A stretch of DNA of 64,000 bases from JAEUJM01 sp044221555 (GTDB lineage Bacteria; Actinomycetota; Acidimicrobiia; Acidimicrobiales; DATDAH01). Positions 36,445 through 44,823 of the stretch are shown one piece after another. The position numbers and the translations under genes were made by a program. The notes below the pieces were generated by a model. It saw only the letters and a program-made list of their open reading frames with translations, was not told the origin of the DNA and did no database searches. Where the stretch lies: contig JBGAOY010000001.1 of NCBI GenBank assembly GCA_044221555.1, positions 620,001 through 684,000 of the forward strand, written 5' to 3'. Each line of letters opens with the position of its first letter. Position 1 is the first letter of the stretch.

Positions 36445-37905
36445 TCAGGCCAGACGTTCGACGAACGCCTCCAGCTGGCGCAGGTTGCGGCACTCGTAGA
36501 CGCCGTCGCAGTGGATGCCGTACTCCCCCACGATCGAGTCGCCGGTGTCCCAGTACGAGCGGGGCTCGGGGTTCAGCCAGAACACGTGACGGGCCTTGTG
36601 CTGGATCTCCTTCACCACCCACGACTGCGACGAGTGGTAGTTGTTGCGGGCGTCGCCGAGGATCATCACGGAGGTCTTCGGCCCGATGTCCTTGCCGTAG
36701 GCCTTCCAGAACACCTCGAAGGCGTGGCCGTAGTCGGAGTGGCCGTCCACCCACACCACGTCGGCCTCGGTGTTCACCCGGTGCACGGCGTCGGCGATGT
36801 CCTCGACGCCCTCGAAGTACTTGGTGACCTCGTCGAGGCCGTCGATGAAGACGAACGCCCGCACCTTGGAGAACTGGCTGCTGATGGCGTAGACGAGGTG
36901 GAGGGTGAACCGCGCGAAGGCCGCCACCGAGCCGGAGATGTCGGCGATCACCATGATCTCGGGCTTGGACGGGCGCGGGTACCGGAACTTGGGCTCCGCC
37001 GGCACGCCCCCGTAGCTGAGCGAGTGGCGGACGGTGTTGCGGAAGTCCAACGGCCCCTTGCGGCCGTGGCGGCGCTTGCGGGCCAGGCGCACGGCCAGTC
37101 GCCGCGTGAGGGGGTAGATGGCCTTCTTCAGGTTGGCCATCTCCTCCCGGCTGGCGTGCATGAAGTCGACGTCCTCCGGCAACGGCTTGCGCAGCGTCTT
37201 GGCCATCGCCTCGACACCGCGGTCCGCCACCAGGCGGCGCCGGATCTCGGCCTCGATCTCCTGTTTCAACTGGTCGAGGCGGTGCTGGTACTCGTCGGCT
37301 TCGAGCCGTTCCTCGAGCGGCGTGAGGTCGTCCGGTGACTCCTCGCGGGAGTGGTCCATGAGGCGCTCGAACAGGTTGTCGAGGTCGAGGTTCCGGAGCG
37401 TGCGGTACAGGTAGTACGTGCCACCCACGGGACGACCCGGCTCCATGCCGGCGAAGCGCTCGACGGCCTGCCGGGCGATGGCGCGCATCATGGCCTCGTC
37501 GCCGCGCATGAGCGCCCGGTAGAGCATCTCGGCCAGCTCTTCGTTGGTCATGCGCCCGCCGGCGCCACCCTGGCCCGACATCGGCTGGTCGCCGGCGTCG
37601 GCATCGCCGCTGGCGCCGTCGCGGCCGTCGCCGTCCTCGTCCTGGTCGAGCAGGTACTCCTTGCCGCGCAGCGAGAAGTAGACCTCGAAGACCGTCTCGA
37701 AGGACCGCCAGTGGGCGTTGTTCTTCACCAACGTGGCGGCCAGCGCGTACTTGAACGCCTCCCGATCCTCGAGCGGGATGTGCTTGATCGCGTTCATCGC
37801 GTCGAGGTTCTCGGTGAGGCTGACCGGCAGGCCGGCCTCGCGCAGCTCCTGGATGAAGCCCGCCAGCAACTCGAGCATGGGTGAGGTGGCGGTACCGGCG
37901 GTCAC
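36445..37905 (-). CDS. VWA-domain protein (CoxE-like), partner of MoxR ATPase
   Basis: 486 residues. The N-terminal part (LLAGFIQELREAGLPVSLTE) and the middle region with Asp/Gly-rich insert and FERLMDHSREE are typical of CoxE-like VWA proteins. The C-terminal VWA domain has VIADISGSVAAFARFTLHLV, close to the MIDAS pattern DxSxS, and VWVDGHSDYGHAFEVF. These proteins work with MoxR AAA+ ATPases in metal-cofactor insertion or protein remodelling. The GTG start has GGAGGGGG upstream. It follows moxR by 85 bp. Confidence 0.85.
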   Translation of the reverse strand: MTAGTATSPMLELLAGFIQELREAGLPVSLTENLDAMNAIKHIPLEDREAFKYALAATLVKNNAHWRSFETVFEVYFSLRGKEYLLDQDEDGDGRDGASGDADAGDQPMSGQGGAGGRMTNEELAEMLYRALMRGDEAMMRAIARQAVERFAGMEPGRPVGGTYYLYRTLRNLDLDNLFERLMDHSREESPDDLTPLEERLEADEYQHRLDQLKQEIEAEIRRRLVADRGVEAMAKTLRKPLPEDVDFMHASREEMANLKKAIYPLTRRLAVRLARKRRHGRKGPLDFRNTVRHSLSYGGVPAEPKFRYPRPSKPEIMVIADISGSVAAFARFTLHLVYAISSQFSKVRAFVFIDGLDEVTKYFEGVEDIADAVHRVNTEADVVWVDGHSDYGHAFEVFWKAYGKDIGPKTSVMILGDARNNYHSSQSWVVKEIQHKARHVFWLNPEPRSYWDTGDSIVGEYGIHCDGVYECRNLRQLEAFVERLA

Positions 37906-37990
37906 CCGCGTGCCCCCTCCGTGGTCCGGCCTCCGCAGCCTGCGGCGCCGTAGGGCGCTGTGTCGCGCCGCGCTCGGGCGTCGACCACCA

Positions 37991-38902
37991 TCAGCTCTTC
38001 CGCGACGGGGCCTGGCCGCCCTTCATCCACGCCTGGCCGTCCCCGCCGAACTCCTTGATGGCCTTGGCGATGTCGGTCTGGTACTTGAGCAGGATGTTGA
38101 TGGTCTCGGTGGCCTGGGCCTCGTCGACGTGCTCGACACCCAGCAGCACCAGGGTGCGGGCCCAGTCGAGGGTCTCGGACACCGACGGCGACTTCTTCAG
38201 CTCCAGCTGCCGGATCGAGCGCACGATCCGGGCCACCTGGTCGGCCAGGCTCTCGGTGATGTCGGGCACCTTGGCCAGCACGATCTCCTTCTCGCGCTCG
38301 AGATCGGGGTAGTCGATGTGCAGGAACAGGCACCGGCGCTTCAGGGCCTCGGAGAGCTCACGGGTGTTGTTCGAGGTGAGGAACACCAGTGGGATCTGCT
38401 TGGCCGAAACAGTGCCGAGCTCGGGGATCGACACCTGGTAATCGGACAGGATCTCGAGCAGGAGGGCCTCGGTCTCCACCTCCACCCGGTCGACCTCGTC
38501 GATCAGCAGCACCACGGGGTCGTCGGCCCGGATCGCCTCGAGGAGCGGCCGGGTGAGCAGGAAGTCGTCCGAGAAGATGTCCTCCTCGATGTCGCTCCAG
38601 GTGCCGTCGGTGTTGCGCTCGGCCTGGATGCGCAGCAACTGCTTCTTGTAATTCCACTCGTAGAGGGCCTTGGACTCGTCGAGGCCCTCGTAGCACTGCA
38701 GTCGGATCAGCCGCGCGTCGGTGATCTCGGCCACCGACTTGGCCAGCTGGGTCTTGCCCGTGCCGGCCGGGCCCTCGACCAGGATCGGCTTCTGCAGCCG
38801 GTCGGCCAGGTAGACGACCCCGGCGATGCCCTCGTCGGCCAGGTAGTTGACGTCGGCCAGGCTCTGGCGGACCGACGGCACCGATTCGAATCGGGGTTCC
38901 AT
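37991..38902 (-). CDS. MoxR-family AAA+ ATPase
   Basis: 303-residue AAA+ ATPase. Walker A is GPAGTGKTQLA, Walker B VVLLIDEVDRVEVETEALLL, sensor 1 LVFLTSNNTRELSEALKRRC. Its form is that of MoxR proteins paired with CoxE-type VWA proteins, as here. It presumably remodels a target protein through the VWA adaptor; the target is unknown. ATG start at 38902. A perfect 18-bp palindrome at 38924-38941 lies just upstream and likely controls the pair. Confidence 0.88.
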   Translation of the reverse strand: MEPRFESVPSVRQSLADVNYLADEGIAGVVYLADRLQKPILVEGPAGTGKTQLAKSVAEITDARLIRLQCYEGLDESKALYEWNYKKQLLRIQAERNTDGTWSDIEEDIFSDDFLLTRPLLEAIRADDPVVLLIDEVDRVEVETEALLLEILSDYQVSIPELGTVSAKQIPLVFLTSNNTRELSEALKRRCLFLHIDYPDLEREKEIVLAKVPDITESLADQVARIVRSIRQLELKKSPSVSETLDWARTLVLLGVEHVDEAQATETINILLKYQTDIAKAIKEFGGDGQAWMKGGQAPSRKS

Positions 38903-38923
38903 GCGCCGATCGTATCCGCCGGT

Positions 38924-38941
38924 CTTGACCGCACGGTCAAG
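38924..38941. promoter_or_regulatory. 18-bp perfect palindrome upstream of moxR, TetR-operator-like
   Basis: CTTGACCGCACGGTCAAG is perfectly symmetric around a 2-bp centre and starts 22 bp upstream of the moxR ATG. The size and form are typical of operators of TetR-type dimers. No TetR gene is in the window. A 12-bp stem with one bulge (38954-38982, loop TTGG) follows on the cyclase side. Confidence 0.6.
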
Positions 38942-39001
38942 TAAACCGGGGATCAGCGCCCTCGGTTGGCCGAGGAGCGCTGACGAGCACGAGCACGGTG
39001 C

Positions 39002-39124
39002 GGCGAGCGAGGGACGAGCGAGCAGGCAGGTGCGATGAGGCGCCAGCCGAAGAGCGAGCAGGCAGGCTACGGCGAGCGAGGGACGAGCGAGCCATGATGA
39101 TCGCGATGAGCCGCGAGGCGAAGC
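39002..39124 (+). repeat. Dispersed 55-bp repeat, copies B and C in tandem
   Basis: Two copies, 39002-39055 and 39071-39124, share GGCGAGCGAGGGACGAGCGA with copies A and D. Copy B keeps ATGAGGCG-CAGCCGAAGAGC; copy C carries the ATGATGATCGCGATGAG that starts the cyclase gene. Read through from a GTG at 38998, both copies are open in the cyclase frame and would add 32 Arg/Glu/Ala-rich residues. Confidence 0.7.
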
Positions 39125-40074
39125 ACCGCGAACCTGCGCCGGCCGGGCCCCTGCACGCGCTGTTCGTGCACGCCGTGGTGTTCGTGGCGGTGAACGGGCT
39201 GCTGGTGAGCCTGTGGGTCGTGGTGGCGGGGTCCGCCGAGGATCTGGGCGAGGTGATCGCCGACCCCTCCACCGCACGCGAGGTCGGCTTCTGGCCCATC
39301 TTCGTGATCCTCGGGTGGGGTGCCGCGCTGCTGATCCACGCGGGGGTGGTCGTCGCCGGGGCGCTGTCGCCGTCCGCCCGGCAGGAGCGCCGCGAGGCCA
39401 GACGGCGTGAGCAACGCCGGCGCGAGATCGAGCGCCAGGTCGAGCGGGGACGGGCCAAGGGCGAGGAGCTGCTGGCCAAGACCGCCCAAGCGGCCCTCGA
39501 GGGTGCGGTCACCGCGGTCAGCTCGCTGCGCCCGAAGAGCGACGCCGGTGCCGGCGGGCGCACGCCCCTGCCGTCGGGGACGCAGTGGGTGGTGGTGATG
39601 TTCACCGACCTGAGCGACAGCACCGGCCTGGCCGAGTCGATGGGTGACGAGGCATGGAGCAACGTCTTGAGCGTTCACCGTCGGATCGTTCGCAGCTGCG
39701 TGCGCAAGCACGGTGGTGACGAGATCGGCACCCAGGGGGACGGCTTCCTGGTGCGCTACGAGTCGCCCGCAGAGGCCGTGGCGTCGGCGATCGCCATCGA
39801 GCGGGCGCACGACGACAAGCGCAAGGGCCGCATGTACGTGCCCGACGTGCGCATCGGCATCCACGCCGGCGACGCGGTCCACGACGACGGCGACCTCATC
39901 GGCCAGGTCGTGAACCTGGCCGCCCGCGTGACCAGCGTCGCCGGGCCCGGTCAGATCCTGGTGACCGAGCAGGTGGCCGACCACCTCGGCCCGGACACCC
40001 CGCTCGCGGACTGCGGCCTGCACGAGCTCCGAGGCGTGTCTCGTCCCCGACACCTCCTCGCCGTCGAGTGGTAG
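39094..40074 (+). CDS. Membrane-anchored class III adenylate/guanylate cyclase
   Basis: About 326 residues. The N-terminus has a two-helix 2TM-type anchor (LFVHAVVFVAVNGLLVSLWV; FVILGWGAALLIHAGVVVAG), then a charged coiled segment and the cyclase catalytic domain. The metal aspartates are in MFTDLSDSTGLAESMGD and GTQGDGFLVRYE; GIHAGDAVHDDGDLIGQVVN is typical of class III. Substrate (ATP or GTP) is not certain. The start may be 39094, 39106 or even 38998, because copies of the dispersed repeat provide all three. Confidence 0.84.
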   Translation: MMIAMSREAKHREPAPAGPLHALFVHAVVFVAVNGLLVSLWVVVAGSAEDLGEVIADPSTAREVGFWPIFVILGWGAALLIHAGVVVAGALSPSARQERREARRREQRRREIERQVERGRAKGEELLAKTAQAALEGAVTAVSSLRPKSDAGAGGRTPLPSGTQWVVVMFTDLSDSTGLAESMGDEAWSNVLSVHRRIVRSCVRKHGGDEIGTQGDGFLVRYESPAEAVASAIAIERAHDDKRKGRMYVPDVRIGIHAGDAVHDDGDLIGQVVNLAARVTSVAGPGQILVTEQVADHLGPDTPLADCGLHELRGVSRPRHLLAVEW

Positions 40075-40113
40075 CGCTAGCCGGCGCGTTCGAGCGTGAC
40101 CGCGTCTGGTGCT

Positions 40114-41466
40114 TCATCCACTGCCGGTAGCCCGGGTGTCGCCGTGCTGTTGGTTCGGAGGGAGGAATCGGCGTTTGCCGTGGCCGGGTTCGAGGCGCCA
40201 GCCGTGGTGGGTCTTGAGCGCATGGTGATGTTCACAGAGCCGGTCGAGGTCGTCGTAGACCGTGTCTTTGGTCTTGGCCCAGCCGGTGCGGTGGTCGGTC
40301 TGTAAGAACATGGTGCGGGCGCAGCCCAGCACGTCGCAGTCGGGTTGGGTGAACTCCAGGGCGGTTTGTTGGTGGGCGGTGGCCTGGCGGCCCAGGTGCG
40401 CCACTGAGCGGACATCGACACCGTCGGTGACGATCGCCGCGAGGAACGCGTCGCCCATCATCTCCTTGACCGTGGAGACGGGGATGGTGCCGAGGCCGGC
40501 GATGTCGCAGGTCTCCCCGGCGATGGTGTGGCCGCGGGTCAGTGCCTGGTGGTCGATGCGCACGATCACCTTGATGTCGCGCGAGGGCCGGGCCCGGTTG
40601 GGTCGCGGCGGCCACCGCCGCGACGGCTCGGCCCCACGACCGGTCCCACCCTCGGCGGCGCCGCCCTCCGGCCTGGCATGGCTGGACTCGTCGCCCGCTC
40701 CACCTTCGGCATCGCCCTTCTCGGGCTCGGTGTCGCCGGCGTCGACCACCTCGGCGGACCCGCAGATCAACTCGGTCATGGCGTCGGCCGCGTACGCCTC
40801 GTAGCTGTCGCGCTCACCGCGGTCGCGGGCCTCGCGGAACAACCGGTCCTGGATGGGGCGCACCGCGGCCAGGATCGCGGCCCCGACATCGCCGGTGTTG
40901 CGGTACGCCAACCAGAACGCCCCCTCGGCATCCACCCCGTGACGCAACCGCCGCGACCGACGGATCCGCTCATGGCGGGACGTCGTGTCGCCGGCCGACG
41001 CCCTGGCCTTCTGCGCCTTCTCCCTCAACCCCGCCATCGGCTCCCTACGAGCCGCCGCCAACAACTCCTTCTCAGCGTCGGGGTTCACCGACGCCCCATC
41101 AGCCACCTCCCGCAACTGCTGCTCGGAGAGCTCACCCCGCTCAGCCGCCGCCCTGGTCGCGTCCAGACCGTCGAGAGCGTTCGCGGCGTCGAGCGACCGC
41201 TGAGCGTCGCGCTTCGAGCACCCTGTCCGCCGGGCCACATAGGACGCAGCGTCTTTGTCGCCGCACCCCCGGTACGCCCCGGTCTCGGCCACCCGCGCCG
41301 CCGCCTTCAACTTCCCGATCGCCGCCATCCGCTCGATCCGCGCGTACTCCTCCATCACCAACACCGCGGTGTCGCCGTCTACGCCGGCCATGTCCGAATC
41401 GTTCTTGATCAGCCCCGTCACGGAGTTGGCGATCTTGCCCAACCAGTGCGTGAGGTCCGGTGACAT
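40114..41466 (-). CDS. HNH endonuclease-signature protein with DUF222-like domain
   Basis: 450 residues. The N-terminal helical half (ERMAAIGKLKAAARVAETG; TGCSKRDAQRSLDAANAL) resembles the DUF222/13E12-repeat family common in actinomycetes. The C-terminal HNH-type segment is CDVLGCARTMFLQTDHRTG, then YDDLDRLCEHHHALKTHHGW, with zinc and catalytic His/Cys residues present. A Gly/Glu/Ala-rich linker lies in the middle. Such genes occur in multiple copies per genome and behave like mobile or recombining genes; a role in DNA cleavage is likely but unproven. Confidence 0.83.
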   Translation of the reverse strand: MSPDLTHWLGKIANSVTGLIKNDSDMAGVDGDTAVLVMEEYARIERMAAIGKLKAAARVAETGAYRGCGDKDAASYVARRTGCSKRDAQRSLDAANALDGLDATRAAAERGELSEQQLREVADGASVNPDAEKELLAAARREPMAGLREKAQKARASAGDTTSRHERIRRSRRLRHGVDAEGAFWLAYRNTGDVGAAILAAVRPIQDRLFREARDRGERDSYEAYAADAMTELICGSAEVVDAGDTEPEKGDAEGGAGDESSHARPEGGAAEGGTGRGAEPSRRWPPRPNRARPSRDIKVIVRIDHQALTRGHTIAGETCDIAGLGTIPVSTVKEMMGDAFLAAIVTDGVDVRSVAHLGRQATAHQQTALEFTQPDCDVLGCARTMFLQTDHRTGWAKTKDTVYDDLDRLCEHHHALKTHHGWRLEPGHGKRRFLPPNQQHGDTRATGSG

Positions 41467-41881
41467 ACCCCATCATCCCCCGGGGGTGTGACAGGAATGC
41501 CGGCCCGGCCGACGTCACCTTGGGATCCGGGGTGAGGGGCATCTTGTGCCGCGTCGAGTCACGTTCGCCGCGTTGTCGGCTTGTCAGACCGCCGGTCGCA
41601 AGGCGGCGCTGAGGCGCGTCCCACCCTTGTCGTTCGGCGAGGAAGCGGAACGCCGCCGGCAGCGCCAACTGGCCAGCGAGAGCGTGAAGGCCCAGGTATC
41701 GCCTCGTCAGTGCCGTGACCCGCCCCCCACGCAAGTGACGGGCGGCGATCACTTGTTCGAGGACGCTGGCGACGGATGCAGCAACATCGGCGTCGTGCCA
41801 AGTCGAGAGCACCGCTCGGGCGATCACGGGCGGTGCGGCCCGCCCTCGGATGGTCCGCTCGGCTACGAGCAGACGGGGGGC
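41467..41881. other. 415-bp stretch without a convincing gene
   Basis: A minus-strand frame from a GTG near 41827 (IARAVLSTWHDADVAASVAS) is open for about 120 codons before entering the HNH gene out of frame. It lacks a recognisable family. Codon third positions are less GC-biased here than in its neighbours. A palindrome CCCCCGGGGG lies at about 41475-41485 just before the HNH start. The stretch may hold gene debris or the HNH promoter region. Confidence 0.4.
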
Positions 41882-43120
41882 TTACTGACGGATCTGGCCC
41901 TCACCGTGGACGACGTACTTGGCCGTGGTGAGCTCGCGCAGGCCCATGGGGCCGCGGGCGTGGAGCTTCTGGGTGGAGATGCCGATCTCGGCGCCGAAGC
42001 CGAACTCCTCGCCGTCGACGAACCGGGTGGAGGCGTTGACCAGCACTGCAGCGGCGTCGACCTCGTTGGTGAAGCGCTCGGCCGACTCGAGGTCGGCCGT
42101 GACGATGGCCTCGCTGTGGCCCGAGCCGAAGCGGTTCACGTGGTCGATGGCCTCGTCGAGCGAGTCGACCACCCGGACCGAGAGCTTGAGATCGAGGAAT
42201 TCGGTGCCGTAGTCGGCATCGGTGGCGGCCCCCACCCCGGGGAGGACCTCACGGGTGCGGCCGTCGCCCACGATCTCCACGCCGTCGAGCGCCGGGGCGA
42301 GGCGGCTGAGGAAGGGCTGCGCCACCTTCTGGTGCACCACCAGCGACTCGACGGCGTTGCACACCGACGGCCGCTGGGTCTTGCCGTTCACCACGATGGC
42401 CTCGGCCATGGCCAGGTCGGCCGACTCGTCGACGTACACGTGGCAGTTGCCGTCGCCGTCGATGACGAACGGCACCGTGGCGTTCTCGCGGATCGACGCG
42501 ATGAGCGACGGGCCGCCGCGCGGGATCAGGCAGTCGATGGTGTCGCGCTGTTGCATGAACTCGACGGCGCTCTCGCGGCTCGTCTCCTCGACCAGCACCA
42601 GCGCGTCCTCGGGCAGGCCCGCAGCGGCGAAGGCGTCGCGCAGCACGCGGGCGATCGCGATGTTGGAGGTGATGGCACCCGACGAGCCGCGGAGGAACGC
42701 GGCGTTGCCGGCCTTGACGCAGAGAGCGGCGGCGTCGCTGGTGACGTTGGGGCGGTTCTCGTAGATGATGGCCACCACGCCCAGGGGCACGCGCACGCGG
42801 TGGATGCGCAGGCCGTTGGGCCGGGTCCAGCCGTCGAGGATCTCGCCCACCGGGTCGGGCAGCGAGGCCACTTGGCGCAGGCCGCCGGCCATGGCCTCGA
42901 CCTTCGCCGGCGTGAGCCGCAGGCGGTCGACCACGGTGGCGCTGACACCCTCGGCCTCGGCCCGCTCGACGTCGACCTCGTTGGCGGCCAGGACGTCGTC
43001 GGCGCACTGCACCAGCCCGTCGGCGGCCAGCAGCAGGCCGGCGTCCTTCTCGCGGGTCGACGCCGTGGCCAGTGCGCGCGAGGCGGCCTTGGCGCGGCGT
43101 CCGAGATCGGCGATCGGCAT
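41882..43120 (-). CDS. proA: Gamma-glutamyl phosphate reductase
   Basis: 412-residue second enzyme of proline synthesis, reducing glutamyl phosphate to the semialdehyde. The catalytic cysteine is in RPSVCNAVESLVVH. LGVVAIIYENRPNVTSDAAA, FLRGSSGAITSN, DCLIPRGGPSLIASIREN and the C-terminal GLRELTTAKYVVHGEGQIR are family segments. The ATG at 43120 is preferred to the GTG-type start at 43147. proB, usually adjacent, is at 51-52 kb, with eight kilobases of plus-strand genes between. Confidence 0.95.
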   Translation of the reverse strand: MPIADLGRRAKAASRALATASTREKDAGLLLAADGLVQCADDVLAANEVDVERAEAEGVSATVVDRLRLTPAKVEAMAGGLRQVASLPDPVGEILDGWTRPNGLRIHRVRVPLGVVAIIYENRPNVTSDAAALCVKAGNAAFLRGSSGAITSNIAIARVLRDAFAAAGLPEDALVLVEETSRESAVEFMQQRDTIDCLIPRGGPSLIASIRENATVPFVIDGDGNCHVYVDESADLAMAEAIVVNGKTQRPSVCNAVESLVVHQKVAQPFLSRLAPALDGVEIVGDGRTREVLPGVGAATDADYGTEFLDLKLSVRVVDSLDEAIDHVNRFGSGHSEAIVTADLESAERFTNEVDAAAVLVNASTRFVDGEEFGFGAEIGISTQKLHARGPMGLRELTTAKYVVHGEGQIRQ

Positions 43121-43159
43121 GCCCACGAGGTTACCGGCAGGTTTCACTACGATCCCCCC

Positions 43160-43358
43160 GTGAGTCCGACTCCGGAGGACGTGGCCCGAGCGGCCCGTGA
43201 GCGAAGCGAACGAGAGCGGCAGACGTGAGTCCGACTCCGGAGGACGTGGCCCGAGCGGCCCGTGAGCGAAGCGAACGAGAGCGGGAGACGTGAGTCCGAC
43301 TCCGGAGGACGTGGCCCGAGCGGCCCGTGAGCGAAGCGAACAGGAGCGGGATGGATAG
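43160..43358 (+). repeat. Three tandem 65-bp units, each a coupled 22-codon leader ORF
   Basis: Units begin at 43160, 43225 and 43290 and are nearly identical (unit 1 and 2 differ at one position; unit 3 diverges only at its end). Each starts with GTG, encodes a peptide beginning MSPTPEDVARAAR and ending near ERERQT, and stops at a TGA overlapping the next GTG (GTGA). The third unit reads to a TAG at 43356-43358, overlapping the AAA+ start at 43351, and a base change there creates AGGAG as its ribosome site. No spacer differences exist, so this is not CRISPR. Confidence 0.8.
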
Positions 43359-44823
43359 CCCCGACCGTGCGCTCGCCGACGCGGTGCAGGAGTTCGTGGA
43401 CGAGTTGAGCCCGGTGGTGGCCGAGATCGCCGCCGATCTCGACGGTGTCGACCCCGACGACCTCCAGCACGACGTCGTGCTCGAGGCGTACAACCTCAGC
43501 CTGGCCTTCATCGACTGCGACGACCGTCAGTCCGACGACGAGCTGCTGGGTCTCATCGCCGCGTTCGGCGCGCGGCTCGACAGCCAACTCGACCACGCCA
43601 CGCCCGACATCATCCGCGACGCGGGCCTGGTGACCGGCGCCCGGCGATGGCTCGGGGCCACCACGGTGCTGTTCGACATCCTCCGGGCCGCCGACGAGCG
43701 CAACGGCACCACCCACGCCCGCACCTACTACGACCTGGCCCTCAGGATCGCCTACACGGTCGCCTCCCTGGACGAACGGCCGTCCGAGGCGGAGCTGCGG
43801 GCCATCGACGGCTACCGCGGGCTGCTGCTGCGGACCCTCGACGGCATCCGGGTCCGCCCGCCGGCGCGTCTGGGCCACGCCGACGCCGACGACGCCGGGA
43901 GCGACTCGGCGACCGAGGGCTCCACCCCGGCCACCGCCACGGCGTCGGGCGGCGCCGCGGCGCCCGCCCCCACCGAGCCGGCACCCGTCGACGGCCCACC
44001 CCAGCCGCTGGACGAGTTGCTGGCCGAGCTCGACGCCCTGGTGGGTCTCGCGGAGGTGAAGGCCGAGGTGAAGCTGGTCACCGACCTCATCTCGGTGCAG
44101 AACCTGCGCCGGGAGCGCAAGCTGCCCGTGCTCGAGACGAGTCGTCACATGGTGTTCACGGGCAACCCCGGCACGGGGAAGACGACGGTGGCTCGCCTCG
44201 TGGCCCAGATCTTCCGCACGCTCGGCGTGGTCGAGCGGGGCCAGTTGGTGGAGACCGACCGGTCGCAGCTGGTGGTCGGCTACATCGGCCAGACCGCCAC
44301 CCGGGTGCGCGAGGTGTTCGACAAGGCCGAGGGCGGCGTGCTCCTCATCGACGAGGCCTACGCCCTGGCCAGGGGCGGTGAGCGCGACTTCGGCATCGAA
44401 GCCATCGACACCATCGTGAAGCTGGTGGAGGATCGGCGCGACTCGGTGGTGGTGATCGCCGCGGGCTACCCCGACGAGATGGGCCAGTTCATCGACGCCA
44501 ACCCCGGACTGCGCTCGCGGTTCCCCCGCACGATCGATTTCCCCGACTACACCGACGACGAGCTGCTGGCCATCTTCTCGGCCCAGGCCGACGATGCCGG
44601 GTACAAGTGCCCACCCGACACGCTGGCCAAGGTGCGGGTGTGGTTCGAGGCGCAGCCGAGGGTGAAGGGCTTCGGCAACGGTCGCCTGGCCCGCAACCTG
44701 TTCGAGGAGGCCGTGGGGCGCCAGGCCAGCCGCATCGTGGCCGCCGGGCCCCCGAGCGACGACCAGCTGGCCACGCTCACCGTCGACGACATCCCGGCAC
44801 CGGCACCGGCGGCCCTGGCATGA
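43351..44823 (+). CDS. AAA+ ATPase of the CbxX/CfqX (SpoVK-like) family
   Basis: 490 residues. An N-terminal helical domain (about 1-160; YNLSLAFIDCDDRQSDDELL) may be TerB-like. A Thr/Ala/Pro-rich linker follows. The C-terminal AAA+ module has LVGLAEVKAEVKLVTDLI, Walker A GNPGTGKTT near residue 271, Walker B GGVLLIDEAYALARGG and the sensor region SRFPRTIDFPDYTDDEL. Members remodel protein complexes in varied systems. The start ATG at 43351 has AGGAG in the last repeat unit; a GTG at 43327 in the repeat would add eight residues. It overlaps the next gene (ATGA), starting a tightly coupled operon. Confidence 0.87.
   Translation: MDSPDRALADAVQEFVDELSPVVAEIAADLDGVDPDDLQHDVVLEAYNLSLAFIDCDDRQSDDELLGLIAAFGARLDSQLDHATPDIIRDAGLVTGARRWLGATTVLFDILRAADERNGTTHARTYYDLALRIAYTVASLDERPSEAELRAIDGYRGLLLRTLDGIRVRPPARLGHADADDAGSDSATEGSTPATATASGGAAAPAPTEPAPVDGPPQPLDELLAELDALVGLAEVKAEVKLVTDLISVQNLRRERKLPVLETSRHMVFTGNPGTGKTTVARLVAQIFRTLGVVERGQLVETDRSQLVVGYIGQTATRVREVFDKAEGGVLLIDEAYALARGGERDFGIEAIDTIVKLVEDRRDSVVVIAAGYPDEMGQFIDANPGLRSRFPRTIDFPDYTDDELLAIFSAQADDAGYKCPPDTLAKVRVWFEAQPRVKGFGNGRLARNLFEEAVGRQASRIVAAGPPSDDQLATLTVDDIPAPAPAALA

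Noticed and set aside
41141..41827. 228-residue minus-strand protein
   Set aside because: Its second half overlaps the HNH gene in another frame with Arg/Gly-rich shadow composition; only the first part could be real.
43160..43358. CRISPR-like array
   Set aside because: Units are directly contiguous, with no unique spacers, only three copies, and no cas genes.
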